A stretch of 8,546 nucleotides of DNA from contig CAYTCC010000062.1 of the NCBI GenBank assembly GCA_964436345.1, forward strand, positions 1 through 8,546, written 5' to 3'. The translations under genes and the position numbers were made by a program. The DNA is from GCA-002694895 sp964436345 (GTDB lineage: Bacteria; Chloroflexota; Dehalococcoidia; Lucifugimonadales; GCA-002694895). Below, piece by piece: positions 1-5,950 of the stretch (position 1 is its first letter; each line of letters starts with the position of its first letter). The notes below the pieces were generated by a model that ran no database searches, was not told the DNA's origin, and saw nothing but the letters and a program-made list of their open reading frames with translations.

Positions 1-76
1 TATTGTCACCAATATCAACTATAACTGCGCTGTCTCCAGCTAATTTTATTTTGGGGGTGTTAAAAATTTTATTCAT
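1..76 (-). CDS. pxpB: 5-oxoprolinase subunit B (PxpB/KipI family), N-terminal fragment
   Basis: Partial gene running off the left edge; only 25 codons are visible. The peptide begins MNKIFNTPKIKLAGDSAVIV and continues DIGDN. The GDSAVIVDIGDN stretch is the typical N-terminus of PxpB/KipI (allophanate hydrolase subunit 1-like) proteins, usually GDSALLVEFGD. PxpB works with PxpA and PxpC in ATP-dependent opening of 5-oxoproline (pyroglutamate) to glutamate in the cytoplasm. Its ATG (76-74) lies inside the last codons of pxpA, an 8-bp overlap of the form ATGAATAA, which suggests translational coupling in one operon. The motif is short, but together with the pxpA neighbour it makes the call fairly safe. 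pxpC would be expected further left. Confidence 0.85.
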   Translation of the reverse strand, partial: MNKIFNTPKIKLAGDSAVIVDIGDN

Positions 77-839
77 TAATAATATCTTTTAGTTTAGTTA
101 TTTCTATGCCAGAATTTTCAAATTCATTTTTAAGTTTTTTCGCTAAATCTACAGCACCTGGAGTATCTCCGTGGAGGCATATAGTATCAGCATCATATGT
201 TATTGTGCTGCCGTCTATAGCTTCAACTTTACCTTCAGTAATCATTCTTATACTTCTTTCAACAACTTCATCAACATCGTGTATTACTGAGCCAGGTTTT
301 GACCTTGAAACTAGTGTGCCATCAGGTTCCACTGCTCTGTCAGCGAATACTTCTTTTCCAATTTTAAGTCCCATATCTTTAGCTGTTTCAGCCCATTTTG
401 ATCCTGATAATACAACTAATATTAATTTTGGATCTACACTTAATACTGCATCGCATATTGCCTTAGCTGTTTCATCATTTACTAATGCTTGATTATATAA
501 AGCTCCATGAGGTTTAACGTGTTGAAGTTTTTTATTTGGAACGAAAGCTGTAATAGCCCCAATTTGATAAACTACATCATTTTTAATTTCATTGTAATCA
601 GAATTTATAAATCTTCTGCCGAAACCTACCAGGTCTGGAAAACTTGGATGTGCACCAATTTCTACATTATGCTCTATTGCAAGATCTACTGTGGATTTCA
701 TCCAGTTAGGATCTCCTGAATGAAATCCACAGGCTATATTTGCTGATGTAATATATTTTATAACTTCTTCATCCATTCCTAATTTGTGCATTCCAAAGCT
801 TTCCCCCATATCACAATTGAAATCAATTTTTTTATTCAT
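69..839 (-). CDS. pxpA: 5-oxoprolinase subunit A (PxpA, LamB/YcsF family)
   Basis: This 256-aa protein has the usual family length of about 250 aa and is complete. It belongs to the LamB/YcsF family, the subunit of the PxpABC 5-oxoprolinase that recovers glutamate from 5-oxoproline, a spontaneous damage product of glutamine and glutamate. Family blocks seen: NCDMGES (8-14), SANIACGFHSGDP (32-44), GAHPSFPDLVGFGRR (62-76), KPHGALYN (109-116), FADRAVEPDGTLVSR (165-179) and CLHGDTP (221-227). These histidine- and aspartate-rich blocks line the active site of the polysaccharide-deacetylase-like barrel. The ATG at 839-837 has a GGAG ribosome site about 8 nt upstream. pxpB follows with an 8-bp overlap. 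The gene is divergent from the sodium-pump operon across 146 bp, so the two may share regulation. Nothing in the sequence suggests decay. Confidence 0.95.
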   Translation of the reverse strand: MNKKIDFNCDMGESFGMHKLGMDEEVIKYITSANIACGFHSGDPNWMKSTVDLAIEHNVEIGAHPSFPDLVGFGRRFINSDYNEIKNDVVYQIGAITAFVPNKKLQHVKPHGALYNQALVNDETAKAICDAVLSVDPKLILVVLSGSKWAETAKDMGLKIGKEVFADRAVEPDGTLVSRSKPGSVIHDVDEVVERSIRMITEGKVEAIDGSTITYDADTICLHGDTPGAVDLAKKLKNEFENSGIEITKLKDIINE

Positions 840-900
840 ATTATCTCCGATGTATTGAATGGTTGAATTTTCAAATTAAAACTATTAGACTTTTCTGAGA

Positions 901-930
901 ATTGTATTCAATTATTGTACAATTTTTCAA
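901..930 (-). promoter_or_regulatory. Predicted sigma-70-type promoter of the pxpAB operon
   Basis: On the minus strand, TTGAAA (930-925) and TACAAT (906-901) are separated by 18 bp. Each matches its -35 or -10 consensus at five of six positions. Transcription would start near 894, leaving a leader of about 55 nt before pxpA. The region is very A+T rich, so chance matches are common. The combination of good boxes, spacing and position makes it the best promoter candidate in the window. Confidence 0.4.
914..923. promoter_or_regulatory. Possible repressor operator: 10-bp palindrome in a promoter spacer
   Basis: ATTGTACAAT is a perfect palindrome centred between 918 and 919. It sits wholly inside the spacer of the predicted pxpA promoter and about 40 bp upstream of the ribosome site of the divergent operon. 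ATTGTA also occurs at 901-906, giving a direct repeat spaced by 13 bp. An outer inverted repeat, AACTATTA (880-887) and TAATAGTT (933-940), flanks the same zone. TTGT/ACAA half-sites resemble those of GntR-type regulators, but no regulator gene is visible in the window and the protein is unknown. Confidence 0.3.
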
Positions 931-961
931 TTTAATAGTTCTATATATAAATATATTAATT

Positions 962-967
962 AGGAGG
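962..967 (+). promoter_or_regulatory. Strong ribosome binding site (AGGAGG) that favours an ATT start at 974
   Basis: This is a perfect AGGAGG, the strongest Shine-Dalgarno sequence in the window. It is 18 nt from the first ATG (986) of the following gene, which is too far for normal initiation. It is 6 nt from an in-frame ATT at 974. A TAA at 968-970 in the same frame closes off any earlier start. Confidence 0.6.
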
Positions 968-985
968 TAAGTTATTAGTACAGAA

Positions 986-1204
986 ATGTTTAGTAAAGCT
1001 GTTGATTTAACAATTTTTGGAATTACAATTTCATTTTTGTTATTAACTATTCTTATTTTTTTTATTGTAATTATTAAATATTTTGATAAAAAATTAGATA
1101 ATAATCAAAATAAAAAACAAGATTCAAATTATGCTAAAGTTTTAGCGGCCTCAGTAGCTGTGAGTTTGGTTGAATCTGAATTAGAACATTATAAATCAGC
1201 TTAA
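986..1204 (+). CDS. Small membrane subunit, OadG/gamma-like, of a Na+-translocating decarboxylase
   Basis: This is a 72-aa protein, or 76 aa (MSTE added) if it starts at the ATT at 974. One membrane helix lies near residues 8-31 and is followed by a Lys/Asp/Asn-rich polar segment (35-48) and an amphipathic Ala/Val/Glu tail. The size, the single N-terminal helix and the position directly before the beta subunit match the gamma/delta subunits (OadG, MmdD type). In known pumps these anchor the carboxyltransferase and biotin carrier to the membrane. Sequence conservation in this family is low, so the call rests mainly on architecture and neighbours. The beta gene starts 13 nt downstream. The ATG given is the first standard start, but the only strong ribosome site fits the upstream ATT better. 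Confidence 0.7.
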   Translation: MFSKAVDLTIFGITISFLLLTILIFFIVIIKYFDKKLDNNQNKKQDSNYAKVLAASVAVSLVESELEHYKSA

Positions 1205-1217
1205 ATATGGAGTAATT

Positions 1218-2363
1218 TTGGATATATTTATAGATTGGGTCAAAACAACAGGAATATATAATTTATCCTGGGAAAATCTAGTCATGTTTGCAGTAGCTTT
1301 CTTTTTTATGTATTTAGCTATAAAGAAAAATATGGAATCTTATGAATTACTTCCAATTGGCCTTGGAGTCATTATTGCCAATCTTCCTTTAGCAGGAATG
1401 GATGTATTTGATGCAACATCTGGAATTCATCAATCCTCAGGAATATTCGGAGTTATCTTTTACTATACTCTTTCTTTTTGGAATATTTTGCCACCTATAA
1501 TATTTTTAGGTCTGGGAGCTATTACAGATTTTACTCCTTTGATTAATAATCCTAAAACTTTACTTTTAGGCGCTGCAGCTCAAATAGGTATATTTGTTTC
1601 TTTTTGGGGAGCGTCTCTTACAGGATATTTCACTCTTAAAGAAGCAGCTTCAATAGGTATTATTGGAGGAGCAGATGGTCCAACGACTATCTTTTTGACT
1701 TCTAGTTTGGCACCAGATTTGCTTGGAATTACAGCTGTTATAGCTTATTCGTATATGGCAGCGGTAGCATTTATCCAACCCCCAATAATGAAATTGCTTA
1801 CAACGAAATCAGAAAGAAATATTATTATGAAAGACTCTGGGCCAGTAAATAACAAACTTACAATATTATTTCCAAATATAGCTATGTTTTTAATAATTTT
1901 AATTGTTCCAAGATCAGCGCCATTAATTTCGATGTTTATGATTGGTAATATTTTAAAAGAAAGTAAAGTTGTGCCAAGATTGGTAGATGCGGCTAGTAAT
2001 GAATTGATTAATTTATCAACAATATTTTTAATGATAACTATTGGAACACAATTAAATGGACCTAAGGTAATTAATGTTGAAACATTATTAATATTAGGTT
2101 TGGGATTAGTAGCATTTGCAGTTGGTTCTGCTTCGGGAATTATTCTTGCAAAAATAATGAATTTATTCTTGAAACAAAAAATCAATCCTTTGATTGGTTC
2201 TGCTGGTGTTTCTGCTGTACCTATGGCAGCCAGGATATCTCATCATATGGGGCAAGAAGAAAATCCAAATAATTATTTGTTATCACATGCTATGGGACCA
2301 AATGTTGCAGGTGTTATCGGCTCAGCTGTTATAGCTGGTTTATTTTTAGCTTTAATCAATTAG
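1218..2363 (+). CDS. oadB: Na+-translocating decarboxylase beta subunit (OadB/MmdB/GcdB family)
   Basis: This 381-aa integral membrane protein catalyses decarboxylation of carboxybiotin coupled to Na+ export. The family signature GGADGPTTI is at 150-158; its aspartate (D153) corresponds to the Na+-binding, catalytically essential Asp of characterised OadB. Other conserved blocks are NNPKTLLLGAAAQIGIF (110-126), SAGVSAVPMAARIS (328-341) and HAMGPNVAGVIGSA (357-370). The length is closer to the shorter methylmalonyl- and glutaconyl-CoA decarboxylase beta subunits than to the roughly 430-aa Klebsiella OadB. The start is TTG (1218-1220), 5 nt after GGAG (1209-1212). It is the core of an operon with the gamma-like gene upstream and the biotin carrier 7 bp downstream. 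The acid that is decarboxylated cannot be read from this subunit, so oadB is a family-level name. Confidence 0.93.
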   Translation: MDIFIDWVKTTGIYNLSWENLVMFAVAFFFMYLAIKKNMESYELLPIGLGVIIANLPLAGMDVFDATSGIHQSSGIFGVIFYYTLSFWNILPPIIFLGLGAITDFTPLINNPKTLLLGAAAQIGIFVSFWGASLTGYFTLKEAASIGIIGGADGPTTIFLTSSLAPDLLGITAVIAYSYMAAVAFIQPPIMKLLTTKSERNIIMKDSGPVNNKLTILFPNIAMFLIILIVPRSAPLISMFMIGNILKESKVVPRLVDAASNELINLSTIFLMITIGTQLNGPKVINVETLLILGLGLVAFAVGSASGIILAKIMNLFLKQKINPLIGSAGVSAVPMAARISHHMGQEENPNNYLLSHAMGPNVAGVIGSAVIAGLFLALIN

Positions 2364-2370
2364 GTGAAAT

Positions 2371-2799
2371 TTGAAAAAAGAAGTTATCGTAAATATAGAT
2401 GGGAAAGAATTTATAGTTGAATTATTTGTAGATACTGATTTGAATATTGATTCAGTAGTTGTTGATGGTGAGATAGTAGAATTTGATGACATAAAGAATA
2501 TTAATGTTCAGGGAAGTAGTCAAAATATAGATGCTAAACTTAAGTCTGATTCTGGTGAATTTAATAAAAATGACTCCAATTCAAATTCGCATCAAATAAT
2601 TACACCAATGGCTGGTGTGATTTTAAAAATTTTAAAAAATAAAGACGATACGGTATCAAAAGGTGATGATTTATTTGTAGTGGAATCTATGAAAATGGAA
2701 CAAATTATTAAATCAGACTATGATGGTATAGTAGATGCAGTGAATGTGGATACTAATGAACAAGTATCTGCAGGGAAAATTTTGATGACTATTGGTTAA
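2371..2799 (+). CDS. Biotin carboxyl carrier protein of the Na+-pump decarboxylase
   Basis: This is a 142-aa biotin/lipoyl-attachment protein. The C-terminal domain (about 74-142) carries ESMKME at 105-110, so the biotinylated lysine is K108, 34 residues from the C-terminus as in typical biotin carriers. The N-terminal 45 residues form a short Glu/Asp-rich, beta-like segment. The connecting stretch (about 47-75) is rich in Ser, Asn, Asp and Lys, where pump biotin subunits usually have a Pro/Ala-rich swinging linker. The protein would shuttle carboxybiotin from the cytoplasmic carboxyltransferase, which is not encoded here, to the membrane beta subunit. It starts with TTG (2371), 4-5 nt after AGGTG, which begins in the stop codon of the beta gene. 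The next gene follows after 11 bp. It could alternatively serve another biotin enzyme, but the operon favours the pump. Confidence 0.9.
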   Translation: MKKEVIVNIDGKEFIVELFVDTDLNIDSVVVDGEIVEFDDIKNINVQGSSQNIDAKLKSDSGEFNKNDSNSNSHQIITPMAGVILKILKNKDDTVSKGDDLFVVESMKMEQIIKSDYDGIVDAVNVDTNEQVSAGKILMTIG

Positions 2800-2810
2800 A
2801 AGGTAGTGTT

Positions 2811-3950
2811 ATGAAAATAGAAGCATTAGAGACTTTATTAGTAGATAGATATTTGTATGTGAAGATTTACACCGATACTGGTTTGATAGGCATTGGAGAA
2901 TCGGGTGCTTGGGGATTTTTAGAGTCATCCGAAGCCGCCATTCATACTTTTGGCGAATATTTGATAGGAGAAGATCCTTTGTTAATTGAGCATCATTGGC
3001 AATATATGTATAGAGCATTTCATTTTCGTGGTTCTGCGATTATGGGAGCTATCAGTGCAATAGATATTGCTCTTTGGGATATAGCTGGTCAATTTCATCA
3101 GGTTCCCATATATGCACTCTTAGGAGGAAAAGTAAGAGATAAAATCAGAGCTTATTTTCATGTCTTAGGTGATACGAAAGAAAAACTTATTGAAGGTGTG
3201 AAAATGGCAAAAAGGGACGGCTTCACCGCAGTTGGTCATTTAACTCCGTTTTTAGATGAAGATAGATCGATTCCTTATTTTAAAACCCATGTGGATAAAA
3301 TGACAGATGCAATTAATACTGTAGCAATGTATAGAGAAGTAGCAGGAAAAGATGTAGACCTCTGTATAGAAATTCATAGAAGATTAACACCAGCTGAAGC
3401 TGTTGTTTTGGGAAAAGGGATAGAAGAATTTTACCCATATTTTATTGAAGACCCAATTTTACCTGAAAATTACGATAGCATGGCCTACGTTGCATCCAAA
3501 ATTGATATTCCAATCGCAACTGGGGAAAGATTTTTATCAATACATGAGTTTGAAATGTTGTTAACAAGAGATGCTGTTCAATATATAAGGCCAGATATAT
3601 GTATGGCAGGTGGAATATCTCATACAAAAAAAATTGCTTCTTTAGCAGAATCAAGATATGTTAATGTTGTTCCTCACAACCCTTTAAGCCCAGTAAGTAC
3701 TGCAGCATGTGTGCAATTAGCTGCATGTATACCAAATTTTGGATTACAAGAATTACCTCATGATGAAAACAATAGTCCTAAAAAAGATATCGTAGATTCT
3801 CCTTTGAAAGTTGAAAATGGGTTTATATTATTGCCTGATAGTCCTGGATTAGGAATAAAATTGGAAGATGGTATTGAAGACATGTATCCCCCAAATCCAA
3901 GAAAAATAGAAACCCGATTAGGTACAGACGGATCTATTGTGGATCAGTAA
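2811..3950 (+). CDS. Enolase-superfamily (mandelate racemase/muconate lactonizing) sugar-acid dehydratase
   Basis: This 379-aa protein has a capping domain (1 to about 115, with AIDIALWDIAGQ at 82-93) followed by a TIM barrel. Mg2+ ligand positions are E187, E213 (FIEDP) and E239 (TGERF). H189 (EIHRRLTP) and H289 (VVPHNPLSP) are probable acid/base residues, with E314 near the end of the barrel. These are exactly four residues beyond D183, H185, E209, E235, H285 and E310 of E. coli D-galactonate dehydratase as I recall them, so a dehydratase removing water from an aldonic acid to give a 2-keto-3-deoxy acid is likely. The true substrate is unknown. Two oddities: the first ligand is Glu instead of Asp, and the second-strand KxN-like position reads GHL (142-144). 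ATG at 2811 follows AAAGG by about 8 nt, 11 bp after the biotin carrier, so it is probably co-transcribed. Its last 17 bp overlap the convergent gene. Confidence 0.88.
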   Translation: MKIEALETLLVDRYLYVKIYTDTGLIGIGESGAWGFLESSEAAIHTFGEYLIGEDPLLIEHHWQYMYRAFHFRGSAIMGAISAIDIALWDIAGQFHQVPIYALLGGKVRDKIRAYFHVLGDTKEKLIEGVKMAKRDGFTAVGHLTPFLDEDRSIPYFKTHVDKMTDAINTVAMYREVAGKDVDLCIEIHRRLTPAEAVVLGKGIEEFYPYFIEDPILPENYDSMAYVASKIDIPIATGERFLSIHEFEMLLTRDAVQYIRPDICMAGGISHTKKIASLAESRYVNVVPHNPLSPVSTAACVQLAACIPNFGLQELPHDENNSPKKDIVDSPLKVENGFILLPDSPGLGIKLEDGIEDMYPPNPRKIETRLGTDGSIVDQ

Positions 3951-5820
3951 TTTGAGATATTGTTTCCCATTCTGATTCTATAAGTTTGATTTTTTTTGCT
4001 GTTTCATTCAAAGCTGTGTTTATTTTCATGAAATCAGCATCTGACTCTTTAGTTTTGTCTATTAAAACTTTTTGATGTTTGTGTAATTCATCAAGACTTT
4101 TTTCAAGGCTTTTAAGTTTTTTTGTTTTTTGTTGCTTTATTAATCTTAATTCTGCCTTTGATTTCCTTTGTTCTTTTTTATAATTAATTTTTTTAGTTTT
4201 AATTTCAGAATTTTTGTTAATTAACTGATTATTTGATTTGTTAAGAAAGTAATCATAATTACCATAATATCGATTTATTTCATTGTTGTTCACATGAATA
4301 ATATGTGCGTCCAAATTCCTTATAAACGTTATATCGTGACTTACTATACATATAGTCCCTTCATAATCTTTAAGTAATTTTTCTAATCCTGCACGTCCAT
4401 CTATATCCAGATGTGTGGTTGGTTCATCTAAAATTAAATAATTTGGAGGATTGGAAAACATTTTTGCAAAAGAAAGGCGTATCTTTTCTCCTCCACTCAA
4501 TACTTTTGTTTTTTTGTATATACTATCTTTTGAAAAACCAAAATCCCCGAGTATTTTTCTAACATCATTGTCATTCAAATCATTATCTTTTGACAGTGTT
4601 TCAAATACGCTTAAATCAGGATTTAATGTTTCTCCAAATTCTTGTGACTGATATCCAATGATTACATTATGACCAACTTTGATATCACCTCTTTGTAATT
4701 TTAATTTTCCTGCCAAAATTTTCAATAATGTTGTTTTACCAGCACCATTTGCTCCTATAAAAGCAAATTTTTCATTTCTGTCTATATTTAAATCAACGCT
4801 TTTTAATATAATTTCTTTTTCAGTGTATCCAAAATCTCCTGTAGAAATACTAATTACATTTTTTCCGGATGCAGGAGGAGTAGGTATACGGATATTAGTT
4901 GATGCTTTATTGATTTTTACATCTACTTGTTCCATTTTATCTAACATTTTTATTCTACTTTGTACTAGTGAAGCTTTTTTACTGTTTGCTCTAAATTTAT
5001 CTATGAAATTTTGTATTTCATTTCTTTTTTTTGACAAGTTTTTTTCTTTATTTAATTCATGTTCTAATCTTTTGTTTTTTTCATTAATATAGTACTCATA
5101 ATTTCCTTCATATTTGATTGCATTCCCATTTGAAATTTCTATAGTTTTTGTTGTTAATGAATTTAAAAGATATCTATCATGAGATATCATCAGCATTGTT
5201 CCATTAAAATTTTCAAGATATTTTTTTAACCATTCAATAGCTGGAAGATCTAAATAGTTTGATGGTTCATCTAATAATAATATTTTCGGATTTGAAATTA
5301 ATAATCTTGCCAATTCTGCTCTCATTTTCCATCCGCCGCTAAAATTTTTAAAAGGCTCAACGTATTGATTTTCTTTAAATCCCAAACCAGACAAAGCAGT
5401 TTTTGCTTTGTGTGTCATTTCATATCCATCTAATAGAGCATAATTTTCATGAAGATCATCTAATTTATTTACTAAAAGCGTATTTTTCGGTTCTTTTTGT
5501 ATCTGATTATTTATATTTTTGATTTCATTTTTAATTTTAGTTAAATTTGGATTAGAATTTTCCGTGTATTCTATTAAAGATTCTTTTTTATATGATAGCT
5601 TTACATTTTGATGAATGTAACTCATAGTTATTTTTTTTGGGGTATTTATATATCCTTCATCTGGGTTGATTTCCCCACTAATGAGATTAAAAAAAGTAGA
5701 TTTCCCTTGTCCATTGGGACCAACTATGCCAATTTTTTCATATTCATTAATTTGAATATCTATTCCATTTAATACATCTTGGGTACCAAAATATTTACTT
5801 ACATTACTAAGATTGATCAT
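3934..5820 (-). CDS. ABC-F family ATPase (ribosome-associated translation factor, Uup/YheS-like)
   Basis: This is a 628-aa protein with two ATP-binding cassettes in one chain and no membrane segment, the ABC-F plan. Cassette 1: Walker A GPNGQGKST (34-42), signature FSGGW (160-164), Walker B LLLDEP (181-186), His switch SHD (213-215). Cassette 2: Walker A GANGAGKTT (356-364), signature LSGGEK (441-446), Walker B LILDEP (462-467), SHD (494-496). A charged linker (about 235-315) lies between them, and a Lys/Glu-rich coiled coil occupies about 545-620, as in Uup-type members. ABC-F proteins act at the ribosomal E-site to relieve stalling, and some protect against ribosome-targeting antibiotics; which role applies here cannot be told. 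The ATG at 5820 has no Shine-Dalgarno. A TATAAT at 5843-5838 would give a leader of only about 10 nt, so the transcript may be nearly leaderless. The 3' end overlaps the convergent dehydratase gene by 17 bp. Confidence 0.95.
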   Translation of the reverse strand: MINLSNVSKYFGTQDVLNGIDIQINEYEKIGIVGPNGQGKSTFFNLISGEINPDEGYINTPKKITMSYIHQNVKLSYKKESLIEYTENSNPNLTKIKNEIKNINNQIQKEPKNTLLVNKLDDLHENYALLDGYEMTHKAKTALSGLGFKENQYVEPFKNFSGGWKMRAELARLLISNPKILLLDEPSNYLDLPAIEWLKKYLENFNGTMLMISHDRYLLNSLTTKTIEISNGNAIKYEGNYEYYINEKNKRLEHELNKEKNLSKKRNEIQNFIDKFRANSKKASLVQSRIKMLDKMEQVDVKINKASTNIRIPTPPASGKNVISISTGDFGYTEKEIILKSVDLNIDRNEKFAFIGANGAGKTTLLKILAGKLKLQRGDIKVGHNVIIGYQSQEFGETLNPDLSVFETLSKDNDLNDNDVRKILGDFGFSKDSIYKKTKVLSGGEKIRLSFAKMFSNPPNYLILDEPTTHLDIDGRAGLEKLLKDYEGTICIVSHDITFIRNLDAHIIHVNNNEINRYYGNYDYFLNKSNNQLINKNSEIKTKKINYKKEQRKSKAELRLIKQQKTKKLKSLEKSLDELHKHQKVLIDKTKESDADFMKINTALNETAKKIKLIESEWETISQITDPQ

Positions 5821-5834
5821 TTTAATTAATTATT

Positions 5835-5881
5835 AAAATTATAAATATAAGTGTTATTTTACTTAGAATATTAATAATTTT
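5835..5881. promoter_or_regulatory. Imperfect inverted repeat in the divergent ABC-F/aquaporin promoter region
   Basis: The left arm (5835-5852) and right arm (5861-5881) pair as AAAATTAT/ATAATTTT, one mismatch, AATAT/ATATT, a 3-nt bulge, then AAGT/ACTT around an 8-nt loop. The left arm contains the likely -10 box (TATAAT, 5843-5838) of the ABC-F gene, so a bound protein could block it. Within the same 130-bp spacer, TTGTTA (5896-5901) and TAATAT (5919-5924), 17 bp apart, are a weak promoter candidate for the aquaporin gene. All of this is A+T-only or nearly so, and partial chance pairing is possible. Confidence 0.3.
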
Positions 5882-5950
5882 CATTTAATATATAGTTGTT
5901 AGTTTTAGATATTATATTTAATATTTGATTTTCAAATTAAAGAGGGATTT

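Noticed and set aside
106..492. 128-codon plus-strand ORF inside pxpA
   Set aside because: It is antisense to a well-conserved gene; its composition is the Ser/Thr-rich shadow of the real frame and it has no ribosome site.
1745..2185. 146-codon minus-strand ORF within the beta-subunit gene
   Set aside because: Shadow of the membrane protein's codons; the plus frame carries all the family motifs.
4679..5092. 137-codon plus-strand ORF with hydrophobic stretches
   Set aside because: It lies antisense to the ABC-F cassette 2 and linker region; no family features, and the minus frame is clearly coding.
3934..5820. ABC transporter ATPase working with the neighbouring membrane proteins
   Set aside because: Two fused cassettes with a charged linker, C-terminal coiled coil and no membrane segment are the ABC-F plan; there is no permease gene nearby.
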